This document shows, piece after piece, positions 1-7,767 of a DNA stretch of 8,199 bases. The notes under the pieces are model-generated. The model saw only the letters and a list, made by a program, of their open reading frames with translations, did not search any database and was not told the DNA's origin. How positions within the stretch are numbered: the first letter of the stretch is position 1; the number at the start of each line of letters is the position of its first letter. This stretch comes from an uncultured Bacillota bacterium (GTDB lineage: Bacteria > Bacillota > Clostridia > Peptostreptococcales > Anaerovoracaceae), in assembly GCA_946545145.1 (NCBI GenBank), contig CAMNNG010000052.1, positions 1 through 8,199 on the forward strand, read 5' to 3'. The translations under genes and the position numbers were made by a program.

Positions 1-960
1 GGAGCAGGCGCACCTGCGGAGGACTACAGTGATATCAGAGGGCAGGAGGCCGCAAAGCGGGCCCTCATAATCTGCGCCGCAGGCGGACACGGGATGATAA
101 TGACCGGTCCTCCGGGCTCGGGAAAGACGATGCTGGCAAAGCGGCTGCCGCAGATACTTCCAGATCTTGATGACGATGAGAGGCTCGAAGTTTCGATGAT
201 CTATTCGGTAGCCGGCCTGCTCGACGAAGATACACCAGTGATCGAGAGGCGCCCGTTCAGGCATGTCCATCACGACATCACGAGGGCGGCTCTTCTGGGA
301 GGAGGAAGCCCTCCTGCACCGGGCGAGTTTTCCCTCGCGCACAGAGGCGTTCTTTTCATGGACGAGATGCCGCAGTTCAGAAGCGCGGTGACAGAGTCGA
401 TGAGGGAGCCGCTCGAGGAGAAGAAGGTGACCATAACCAGGAGCGGAGTAAGGGTCACTTATCCCGGAGACGTCATACTTCTTGCTGCGGCGAATCCTTG
501 CCCGTGCGGCCACCTTGGAGATGACTCCGAGCCGTGCACGTGCTCCGCGGCAGATATAGCGAGATACGAAAAGCACATATCGCCGATGATACTCGACCGG
601 GTCGATATGCACATACGCGTTCCCAGGGTCAAGTACAGCGATATAGATAGCAGCGCGCGGACGATGTCGACCGCCGAGATGAAGGCCCTTGTTATGAAGG
701 CGAGGGCGGTGCAGAAGGAAAGATACGGAGGCGCCGCCATGATCAATTCGAGGCTTGCGCCAAGGGATGTCGAAAGATACTGCGTGATGGACGAGGCGGC
801 GAGGTCGCTTATCGAAAAAGCTTACGATACGCTTCCGCTTACTATGAGGACGTACCACAAAACGATAATGCTCTCGCGCACGATAGCCGACCTTCGCGGG
901 GGAGGCGTCATCGGCGCGGCCGACATCGCGGAGGCGCTCCAGTACAGAGGAAAGGGATGA
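1..960 (+). CDS. comM: ComM/YifB-family AAA+ ATPase, 5'-truncated by window edge
   Basis: This is an Mg-chelatase-like AAA+ protein; ComM in transformable bacteria is a hexameric helicase that promotes branch migration during integration of incoming DNA. The reading frame is open from base 1, so the gene starts outside the window; 319 residues are visible and the N-terminal Lon-like/ChlI domain (roughly 190 residues in this family) is missing. In window numbering the GQEAAKRAL segment is at about residues 15-23, Walker A GPPGSGKT at 36-43, Walker B LFMDE ending at D121-E122, and the family's cysteine cluster NPCPCG at 165-170 followed by CTC. The C-terminal Mg-chelatase helical domain ends in SRTIADL and EALQYR, as is typical. 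Several family positions are altered (FMDEMPQF instead of LDELPEF; ISPMILDR instead of ISGPLLDR). dprA starts 4 bp after the stop, so the two are probably co-transcribed. Family assignment is secure; a role in transformation in this organism is inferred. Confidence 0.95.
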   Translation, partial: GAGAPAEDYSDIRGQEAAKRALIICAAGGHGMIMTGPPGSGKTMLAKRLPQILPDLDDDERLEVSMIYSVAGLLDEDTPVIERRPFRHVHHDITRAALLGGGSPPAPGEFSLAHRGVLFMDEMPQFRSAVTESMREPLEEKKVTITRSGVRVTYPGDVILLAAANPCPCGHLGDDSEPCTCSAADIARYEKHISPMILDRVDMHIRVPRVKYSDIDSSARTMSTAEMKALVMKARAVQKERYGGAAMINSRLAPRDVERYCVMDEAARSLIEKAYDTLPLTMRTYHKTIMLSRTIADLRGGGVIGAADIAEALQYRGKG

Positions 961-964
961 AGAT

Positions 965-1819
965 ATGGGATGGTTCGTGATAGATATGGATGACGCGCGG
1001 TACCCTGAGGTGCTGAAGGGCATCAAGGATCCGCCGGAGAAACTCTACTGCATGGGAGACGCCGGCCTTCTTGCGACGAGGTGCGCGGCCGTGGTGGGCT
1101 CGAGGAAGTTTTCGGAGAACGGTAAGCGGACTGCTTATGATATCGGAAAGGCCGCCGCGGGCGCCGGCCTCACGGTGGTAAGCGGCATGGCAAGGGGCAT
1201 CGATACCTTCGCTCATGAAGGCGCCCTCGCCGCGGGCGGAAAGACGATCGCAGTTCTGGGGACGGGGATAGATATGTGTTACCCGGCGGCCAACAGAGAC
1301 CTCAAGGAAAGGATAGCTCATGATGGACTGGTGATCTCGGAGCTTGCGCCGGGGCGGCCGGCATCGAAGTACACCTTCCCGAGGAGGAACAGGATAATCA
1401 GCGGCCTTTCGGAGGCAGTCGTCATCTGCGAGGCCGGGCTCAACAGCGGCTCGCTCATCACGGCGGGCCTTGCCGAGGAGCAGGGGCGGGACGTATACGC
1501 CGTTCCGGGAAGCATATATAACCCGTGTGCGATAGGAAGCAACATGCTTCTTCGGGACGGCGCGATGCCCCTCGTTGTGATAGACGATCTTCTGCATGAT
1601 CTCGGCATCAGTCCGATGCGCGGAGCTTCGGATGCGGAGGATATGGGCGACGATGAAAAACGCATATATGAGGTCCTTTCGGCAGGCGGAGAAAAGTCGG
1701 TCGATGAGATCTGCAGGGCGGTCGGACTTGCTCCCGAAACGGTGAGCGGGATAGTTACCGTGATGGAAATGAAGGGCATAGTGTGGACGGCGCTCGGCAA
1801 AATATTCCTTGCAAAATGA
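965..1819 (+). CDS. dprA: DNA processing protein DprA (Smf), Rossmann plus winged-helix form
   Basis: DprA binds incoming single-stranded DNA and loads RecA on it during natural transformation; it is also present in many bacteria not known to be competent. The 284-residue product has the extended Rossmann fold from about residue 10 to 212: VVGSR at 43-47, the signature SGMARGIDTFAHEGAL at 73-88, VLGTGID at 97-103, FPRRNRIISGLS at 138-149 and GSLITAGLAEEQGR at 162-175. A small C-terminal winged-helix domain (DML1-like) covers about 228-284. There is no N-terminal SAM/HhH domain; the protein begins almost directly at the Rossmann fold. The ATG at 965 follows a purine-rich GAGGAAAGGGA segment that overlaps the comM stop codon; no upstream in-frame ATG is evident, and a longer form would have to run far into comM. 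Confidence in family is very high. Confidence 0.96.
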   Translation: MGWFVIDMDDARYPEVLKGIKDPPEKLYCMGDAGLLATRCAAVVGSRKFSENGKRTAYDIGKAAAGAGLTVVSGMARGIDTFAHEGALAAGGKTIAVLGTGIDMCYPAANRDLKERIAHDGLVISELAPGRPASKYTFPRRNRIISGLSEAVVICEAGLNSGSLITAGLAEEQGRDVYAVPGSIYNPCAIGSNMLLRDGAMPLVVIDDLLHDLGISPMRGASDAEDMGDDEKRIYEVLSAGGEKSVDEICRAVGLAPETVSGIVTVMEMKGIVWTALGKIFLAK

Positions 1820-1836
1820 GAAAATCACTGTATAAT
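1809..1836 (+). promoter_or_regulatory. Candidate sigma-A promoter for topA
   Basis: A perfect -10 hexamer TATAAT lies at 1831-1836, 16 bp downstream of TTGCAA at 1809-1814, which is a fair -35 and overlaps the end of dprA. Transcription would start near 1843, giving a leader of about 45 nt before topA. The local switch to AT-rich sequence supports a promoter. No terminator precedes it, so topA may also receive read-through from comM-dprA. This is motif reading only. Confidence 0.55.
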
Positions 1837-1889
1837 TCTTTACTTGAAAACAGTTGCCATATCTGTTGACATATATATAGGAGGGAAAA

Positions 1890-4154
1890 ATGGCACAAGC
1901 CAAGACGAAAACAAAGGCAAAAGCAGGAAAAAATCTCGTCATCGTAGAGTCGCCGTCGAAGGCAAAAACTATAGGCAGATTTCTCGGATCGAACTACAAG
2001 GTCCTCGCGAGCGTGGGCCATGTAAGAGACCTTCCCGCCAGCAAAATGGGAATAGAGATCGAAAACGATTTTGAACCTAAATACATAACAGTAAGGGGCA
2101 AGGGCCCCGTTATCCAGGAGATGAAGAAAGAGGCCAAAAAGGCCAAGAAGATCTTTCTCGCTACCGACCCGGACAGGGAAGGAGAGGCCATTTCCTGGCA
2201 CCTTGCATATCTTCTGGGTATCGAGCCGGACGAGCAGTGCAGGATAGCATTCAATGAGATCACGAAGGAAGCCGTCAAAAGCGCGGTCAAACAGCCGAGG
2301 ACTATAGACATGCACCTCGTCGACGCGCAGCAGGCAAGAAGAGTCCTCGACAGACTCGTAGGTTACTCGCTTTCCGAGCTGGTCCAGAGGAAGATCCGCT
2401 GGGGTCTTTCGGCAGGAAGGGTGCAGTCCGCTGCGCTCAAGATCATCTGCGACCGCGAGGATGAGATCAAGGCTTTCGTTCCGGAGGAGTACTGGACGAT
2501 CGAAGCCGACTTCGAAAAGGAAAGAGCCTTCACTGCAAAGCTCACGAAGAAGGACGGAAAGAAGATATCGATAGCGAACAAGGAAGAGGCGGACGCCGTT
2601 CTCAGCGATCTGAAGAGCGGTACATTTGTAGTGGAGTCCGTCGAGGAGAGCGAGAGGAAGAAGAATCCCCAGCCGCCCTTCACGACGAGCAGCATGCAGC
2701 AGGACGCCGGAAACAAACTCAACTTCAACGCTACGAGAACGATGAGGACGGCCCAGCAGCTCTACGAGGGCGTCGACATCAAGGGCCGCGGCACCATCGG
2801 TCTCATAACATACATCAGAACGGACTCCGTCCGTATATCGGATGAAGCGAGGGCAGCGGCGAAAGACTTCATAAACGGAGCTTTCGGATCTGCTTACTCA
2901 TCCAACAACGTATTCAAGAACAGAAGGAAAGAGACTCAGGACGCGCACGAAGCCATAAGACCGAGTTATGTCGACCTGAGACCTGAGGATATAAAGGACC
3001 AGCTTTCGGCTGACCAGTTCAAGCTCTACAGGCTGATCTGGCAGAGATTCGTCGCATCGCAGATGGCGCCGGCTGTTTACGACCGCGTTCAGGCGGGTAT
3101 AAAGAACGGCGGTTATCTGCTCAGCGCATCCGGATCGAAGCTGAAGTTCGACGGATTCATGAAGGTCTACTCGCAGTCGGCGAATGAGGATACTCTCATC
3201 CCGGCTCTGGTCAAGGGCGAGACTCTGGATCCGAAGGATGTAAGGGCGGACCAGAACTTCACGCAGCCCCCGGCAAGGTTCACGGAGAGCTCCCTCGTCA
3301 AGGAACTTGAGGAGAAGGGCATCGGCCGTCCGAGCACATACGCCACGATCCTGGCCAAGCTTCCGGAAAAGAAGTACGTCAAGCGCGAGAAGAAGACTCT
3401 CTTCCCGACGGACCTGGGCTATCAGGTCACTCATATGATGGAAGAGTACTTCAAGGAGATCGTCGACGCGGGCTTTACAGCCAGCATGGAGGAAAAGCTC
3501 GACGATGTCGAAGTCAAGGACGTAGAGTGGAAGCAGATAATCAGAGATTTCTACGGCGGATTCGAAAAAGAACTGAAATACGCCGACGAGCACATACAGA
3601 AGCCGCAGGATGAGGTGACAGATATCCTCTGCGAGAAATGCGGAAAGCCGATGGTCAAAAAGCACGGACGCTTCGGAGAGTTCCTTGCGTGCAGCGGCTA
3701 TCCGGGATGCAGAAATACGAAGAACCTTTCGAAGGACGGCACTGTCGAAGAGGAGAAGGAAGAACTGACCGACGTCCTCTGCGAAAAGTGCGGAAAGCCG
3801 ATGATCAAAAAACGCGGACGCTTCGGAGAGTTCCTTGCGTGCAGCGGATACCCCGAGTGCAAGAACACGAAGAACCTTTCCAAGGACGGAGGGGAGACTT
3901 CGACAGGAGTCGCCTGCCCGGTATGCGGAAAGGACATCGTCGAAAGGCGCGGAAGGAGAAGAGGCAAGGTCTTCTACGGCTGCAGCGGATATCCCGACTG
4001 CAAGCAGGTATTCTGGTACAAGCCGACGAACGAGAAGTGCCCGGACTGCGGAAGCATAATGATGGAAAGATCGCTCAAGAGCGGAGACTTCCTTCAGTGC
4101 TCGAACGAAGAATGCGGGAAGAGGGTCCCGCGTGAAGGCGGCGAAAAAGCGTAA
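1890..4154 (+). CDS. topA: DNA topoisomerase I (type IA), four zinc-binding modules
   Basis: This enzyme relaxes negative supercoils by cutting and resealing one DNA strand through a 5'-phosphotyrosine. The TOPRIM domain begins with VIVESPSKAKTIG (17-29, catalytic Glu20) and contains the metal-binding triad D93/D95/E97 in TDPDREGEAI. The active-site tyrosine is Y308 in ITYIRTDS. The core continues to about residue 570. The C-terminus carries four zinc-binding modules, three of them C-x2-C with a paired C-x5-C: C581/C584/C601/C607, C631/C634/C651/C657 and C676/C679/C698/C704. The fourth is C717/C720/C737/C742, with C-x4-C at its end. Modules 1 and 2 are near copies. At 754 residues it is longer than B. 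subtilis TopA (691) because of the extra module and a Lys/Ala-rich 15-residue N-terminus. The start is fixed by a strong AGGAGGG at 1879-1885. dprA lies upstream, as in B. subtilis; hslV follows after 52 bp. Confidence 0.98.
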   Translation: MAQAKTKTKAKAGKNLVIVESPSKAKTIGRFLGSNYKVLASVGHVRDLPASKMGIEIENDFEPKYITVRGKGPVIQEMKKEAKKAKKIFLATDPDREGEAISWHLAYLLGIEPDEQCRIAFNEITKEAVKSAVKQPRTIDMHLVDAQQARRVLDRLVGYSLSELVQRKIRWGLSAGRVQSAALKIICDREDEIKAFVPEEYWTIEADFEKERAFTAKLTKKDGKKISIANKEEADAVLSDLKSGTFVVESVEESERKKNPQPPFTTSSMQQDAGNKLNFNATRTMRTAQQLYEGVDIKGRGTIGLITYIRTDSVRISDEARAAAKDFINGAFGSAYSSNNVFKNRRKETQDAHEAIRPSYVDLRPEDIKDQLSADQFKLYRLIWQRFVASQMAPAVYDRVQAGIKNGGYLLSASGSKLKFDGFMKVYSQSANEDTLIPALVKGETLDPKDVRADQNFTQPPARFTESSLVKELEEKGIGRPSTYATILAKLPEKKYVKREKKTLFPTDLGYQVTHMMEEYFKEIVDAGFTASMEEKLDDVEVKDVEWKQIIRDFYGGFEKELKYADEHIQKPQDEVTDILCEKCGKPMVKKHGRFGEFLACSGYPGCRNTKNLSKDGTVEEEKEELTDVLCEKCGKPMIKKRGRFGEFLACSGYPECKNTKNLSKDGGETSTGVACPVCGKDIVERRGRRRGKVFYGCSGYPDCKQVFWYKPTNEKCPDCGSIMMERSLKSGDFLQCSNEECGKRVPREGGEKA
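3612..3890 (+). repeat. In-frame tandem duplication of a topA zinc-finger module (150-bp period)
   Basis: Bases 3612-3740 and 3762-3890 are two copies with an exact 150-bp (50-codon) offset. They encode residues 575-617 and 625-667 of TopA, identical at 37 of 43 positions by my count. About 109 of 129 nucleotides match, with a longest identical run of 33 bp around the GRFGEFLACSG codons. Most differences are synonymous third-position changes. The unit covers a whole C4 zinc module plus the NTKNLSKDG linker, so the duplication keeps frame and fold. The third module (C676 onward) is clearly more diverged. Confidence 0.9.
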
Positions 4155-4193
4155 GGCGCTGCCTACAGGAAATTAGGGATACGGATAGGAAAT

Positions 4194-4202
4194 GGAGGAA
4201 AG
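4194..4202 (+). promoter_or_regulatory. Ribosome binding site that decides the hslV start
   Basis: GGAGGAAAG lies 8 nt from its GGAGG core to the ATG at 4207. It overlaps the in-frame ATG at 4192, which therefore has no Shine-Dalgarno at a useful distance of its own and would place the motif inside the gene. The 4207 start also gives the short propeptide expected for this family. Confidence 0.8.
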
Positions 4203-4206
4203 TTTT

Positions 4207-4746
4207 ATGGAACAATTCAGAGCAACGACGATAGTGGCCGTAAAACGCGGAGATGGCGATGTCTGCATCGCAGGCGACGGCCAGGTGACCATGGGCGAGA
4301 CGGCCATAATGAAGGCCGGCGCCAAGAAGGTCCAGAAGATATACAAAGGCCAGGTGCTCGTCGGATTTGCCGGCGGAGTAGCTGACGCCTTCTCGCTCAG
4401 AGAGAAATTCGAAAAGAAGCTCGAGGAGCACAGCGGCAACCTGAAGAGGGCTGCGGTAGCTCTCGCTCAGGACTGGAGAATGGACAGGGCTATGAGGAAC
4501 CTCGAGGCTCTCATGATCGTAGCGAATGAAGAGGCTATGCTTCTGATATCCGGAAACGGTGAGGTCATCGAGCCGGACGAGCAGTTCGTCGCTATCGGAA
4601 GCGGCGGAAATTACGCTTACGCGGCTGCGAACGCGCTCTATCACCACACGGATATGTCAGCAGAAGAGATCTGCCGTGAGGCGCTGAAGATCGCTTCTTC
4701 GATCTGCGTATACACGAACGATCACATCAGTGTCGAGAAACTTTAA
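4207..4746 (+). CDS. hslV: ATP-dependent protease subunit HslV (ClpQ), peptidase component
   Basis: HslV is the proteolytic double-hexamer core of the cytosolic HslUV protease and belongs to the proteasome beta-subunit (N-terminal nucleophile) family. From the start at 4207 the product is 179 residues. The catalytic threonine is T7 of FRATTIVAV, exposed by removal of the six-residue propeptide MEQFRA; Thermotoga HslV has a similar short propeptide. Other family marks are GDGQVT (23-28), the Lys pair at 40-41 (E. coli catalytic Lys33 region), GFAGGVADAF (53-62), DWRMDR (89-94), SGNGEV (115-120) and IGSGG (130-134). It keeps Thr as nucleophile, unlike B. subtilis ClpQ/CodW, which uses Ser. The stop codon overlaps the Shine-Dalgarno of hslU, and the genes are 12 bp apart, as expected for a coupled pair of subunits. 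Confidence 0.97.
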   Translation: MEQFRATTIVAVKRGDGDVCIAGDGQVTMGETAIMKAGAKKVQKIYKGQVLVGFAGGVADAFSLREKFEKKLEEHSGNLKRAAVALAQDWRMDRAMRNLEALMIVANEEAMLLISGNGEVIEPDEQFVAIGSGGNYAYAAANALYHHTDMSAEEICREALKIASSICVYTNDHISVEKL

Positions 4747-4758
4747 GGAGGCGGAAAT

Positions 4759-6201
<1,443 letters not shown>

Positions 6202-6240
6202 GTTGCGTATTTTCTAAATTGAGCACTTTAAACGAAATGA

Positions 6241-6269
6241 TAAAATTGTTTACAAAATGAACAATTTTA
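6241..6269 (+). repeat. AT-rich inverted repeat upstream of the codY promoter
   Basis: Arms TAAAATTGTT (6241-6250) and AACAATTTTA (6260-6269) are perfect 10-bp complements; the stem can extend by a T-G and an A-T pair to leave a 5-nt loop CAAAA. It is AT-rich with no following T-run, so it is a poor intrinsic terminator. It could be an operator or an mRNA hairpin at the hslU 3' end. The function is not known. Confidence 0.7.
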
Positions 6270-6271
6270 CA

Positions 6272-6286
6272 AATAATCAGAAAATT
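6272..6286 (+). promoter_or_regulatory. CodY-box-like site upstream of codY (putative autoregulation)
   Basis: AATAATCAGAAAATT matches the published CodY box AATTTTCWGAAAATT at 13 of 15 positions, differing only at positions 4 and 5. It ends 3 bp before the proposed -35 hexamer of the codY promoter, a position where CodY could block RNA polymerase. Autoregulation of codY is known in several Bacillota. The site is in an AT-rich region, so chance similarity is possible. Confidence 0.6.
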
Positions 6287-6289
6287 CTC

Positions 6290-6318
6290 TTGCTTTACGG
6301 TTAGGATTATTTTATAAT
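6290..6318 (+). promoter_or_regulatory. Candidate sigma-A promoter of codY
   Basis: TTGCTT (6290-6295) and a perfect TATAAT (6313-6318) are separated by 17 bp. Transcription would start near 6325, giving a leader of about 45 nt. A second possible -10 with extended TG, TGGTATAGT at 6332-6340, lies downstream but has no convincing -35. Both the spacer and the -10 of the first promoter lie inside the large dyad at 6294-6330. Confidence 0.65.
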
Positions 6319-6330
6319 TCTAACCGTAAA
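6294..6330 (+). repeat. 37-nt near-perfect inverted repeat across the codY promoter
   Basis: Perfect 11-bp arms TTTACGGTTAG (6294-6304) and CTAACCGTAAA (6320-6330) enclose a further complementary stretch: one G-T pair and then ATTAT/ATAAT. The whole forms a 17-pair stem with a TTT loop centred on 6312. It covers the spacer and -10 of the proposed codY promoter and reaches past the predicted start site. There is no T-run on either side, so it does not look like a terminator. It could be an operator for a dimeric repressor or an RNA hairpin in hslU read-through transcripts. Confidence 0.85.
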
Positions 6331-6371
6331 TTGGTATAGTGCGTGTTTTAGCTAGAAGGTGAGGAGACAAC

Positions 6372-7145
6372 ATGGCTACGATGCTAGAAAAAGTAAGGAA
6401 ACTGAACTGGGTGCTACAGGAGGCGCCGAAAGGAGACTTTTCTTTCAAAGAACTCTGTGCGATACTCAGTAAGCTTTTGGATTCAAATGTATATGTGCTT
6501 GATACGGACTGCGCTCTTCTCGGAGCTGATCTGAGAAACGCTGAGGATGCGTCTATTTACACAGACCCTGAGACTGGAATGGAGACTCTTCCGGCCGAGT
6601 ATGCGGAGAGCCTTGCTGAAGTAAGCGAGACTCTTGTCAACCTGCAGAACGACCAGGTTCTGGAGATCCTCAAATACGAGGAGAAAACAAGAAGCAAATA
6701 TCACACGATCATTCCTATAGTAGGCGGAGGCCAGAGATGGGGAACGATGCTTCTTGCCAGATACAGCCCGGAATTCAGCGAAGAGGACCTCGTCCTTGCA
6801 GAAGTCGGAGCTACATGCGTCGGGCTTGAGATACAGAGAGTCAAGAGCCTGCAGGACGAAGAAGAAGCAAGAGAGCAGGAAGTAGTCAGAATGGCTATCA
6901 GCACTCTTTCTTATTCAGAGACAGAGGCTGTCCAGAGGATATTCGAAGAACTGGATGATATGGAAGGCATCCTTGTAGCGAGCAAGATCGCTGACAAGTC
7001 CAGGATCACGCGTTCCGTTATCGTCAACGCGCTGAGAAAACTCGAAAGTGCGGGAATAATCGAGTCCAAGTCTCTGGGAATGAAGGGTACTCACATCAAG
7101 GTGCTCAACGGCAAATTCTACAAAGAGCTGGCGAAACTGAAGTAG
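6372..7145 (+). CDS. codY: Global transcriptional regulator CodY
   Basis: CodY is a dimeric repressor (sometimes activator) that in B. subtilis senses branched-chain amino acids and GTP and controls amino acid uptake, metabolism, competence and virulence genes. The 257-residue product has an N-terminal GAF domain (about 1-155) with IIPIVGGGQRWGT (113-125) and AEVGATCVGLEI (143-154). A charged linker helix follows, then a winged helix-turn-helix at about 200-247 with ASKIAD (203-208), ITRSVIVNALRKLESAG (212-228) and SLGMKGTHIKVLN (234-246). Ser215, which is phosphorylated in B. subtilis CodY, is kept at the same number. The DNA-binding half is close to the B. subtilis protein, but the GAF segment 52-112 is diverged. 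The ATG at 6372 follows GAGGAG (6361-6366). Its position after hslU is the conserved clpQ-clpY-codY order. Confidence 0.97.
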   Translation: MATMLEKVRKLNWVLQEAPKGDFSFKELCAILSKLLDSNVYVLDTDCALLGADLRNAEDASIYTDPETGMETLPAEYAESLAEVSETLVNLQNDQVLEILKYEEKTRSKYHTIIPIVGGGQRWGTMLLARYSPEFSEEDLVLAEVGATCVGLEIQRVKSLQDEEEAREQEVVRMAISTLSYSETEAVQRIFEELDDMEGILVASKIADKSRITRSVIVNALRKLESAGIIESKSLGMKGTHIKVLNGKFYKELAKLK

Positions 7146-7149
7146 AGCC

Positions 7150-7767
7150 ATGCTGCTTTATAGGACCGTTGCCCGCGAGGCTGCTGCTGAGCAGGTCATC
7201 GAAAGATCCAGATTCATCGCGTATATTGCGCCCGCTTCCTCGAAAGAGGAAGGGGACGCTTTTATTGCCAGTATAAGGGCAAAGCACAAAGACGCCACCC
7301 ACAACGTACCTGCCATGGTCATCGGAGACAAGATGCAGGTGCAGTGGGCGTCGGATGACGGAGAGCCGCAGGGAACGAGCGGAGCTCCCATGGTCCAGCT
7401 GCTTACTCAAGAAGGCATAACGAACGTGTGCATCGTGGTGACGCGCTATTTCGGCGGGATCAAACTCGGCACAGGCGGGCTCGTCAGAGCCTACACGTCA
7501 AGCGCCAGGCTCGCCCTCGAGGCGGCCGGCATACGCGAGGTCAGGGAGATGACCGCTCTGGACGTCGTCGTGGACTATACGCATCTTGCGAAGATCCAGA
7601 ATCTCGCCCGCGAAAGAGAATGGGTCATCGATGATATCGTATATGAAGACAAAGTTAAGATGAGCCTCTCGTGCGTAAGCGAGGAGGCGGAGGATATGAA
7701 GCGGATGCTTACCGAGATCACGTCCGGCGCGCTGAATGTAACGGCGGAGAGGGATGTGGAGCGGTAA
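7150..7767 (+). CDS. yigZ: YigZ/IMPACT family protein (UPF0029, DUF1949)
   Basis: This 205-residue protein belongs to the IMPACT/YigZ family; the eukaryotic homologue IMPACT (yeast YIH1) inhibits the amino-acid-starvation kinase Gcn2, while the bacterial role is poorly defined. The UPF0029 N-terminal domain (about 15-125) shows SRFIAYIAP (20-28), DATHNVPA (48-55), SDDGEPQGTSGAP (68-80) and the signature TRYFGGIKLGTGGLVRAY (98-115). The smaller DUF1949 domain covers about 138-200. Its length equals that of E. coli YigZ (204). It starts only 4 bp after the codY stop and has no clear Shine-Dalgarno, so translation is probably coupled to codY. Codons are somewhat more GC-rich than in codY. Family assignment is firm; the cellular role is unknown. 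Confidence 0.95.
   Translation: MLLYRTVAREAAAEQVIERSRFIAYIAPASSKEEGDAFIASIRAKHKDATHNVPAMVIGDKMQVQWASDDGEPQGTSGAPMVQLLTQEGITNVCIVVTRYFGGIKLGTGGLVRAYTSSARLALEAAGIREVREMTALDVVVDYTHLAKIQNLAREREWVIDDIVYEDKVKMSLSCVSEEAEDMKRMLTEITSGALNVTAERDVER

Noticed and set aside
1866..1871. Perfect TTGACA upstream of topA as a -35 box
   Set aside because: A -10 at the right spacing would fall at about 1889-1894, on the start codon, where there is no TATAAT-like hexamer. The site at 1809-1836 is better.
908..1942. Long open frame on the minus strand opposite dprA (344 codons)
   Set aside because: It is antisense to dprA, which has full family motifs. The translation has no recognisable domain and the frame is open because of GC-rich codon structure on the other strand.
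3638..4135. Arg-rich open frame on the + strand inside the topA zinc-finger region
   Set aside because: It is a frame-shifted reading of the duplicated zinc-module DNA, with no start signal and no known domain.
4192..4206. Upstream in-frame ATG for hslV
   Set aside because: The Shine-Dalgarno GGAGGAAAG overlaps this ATG and is correctly spaced for the ATG at 4207. The longer form would add five residues to the propeptide before the catalytic threonine.
6294..6330. Intrinsic terminator of hslU
   Set aside because: The stem is long but AT-rich in its upper half and is followed by TTGGTATAG, not a T-run, on the + strand; the minus strand also lacks a T-run.
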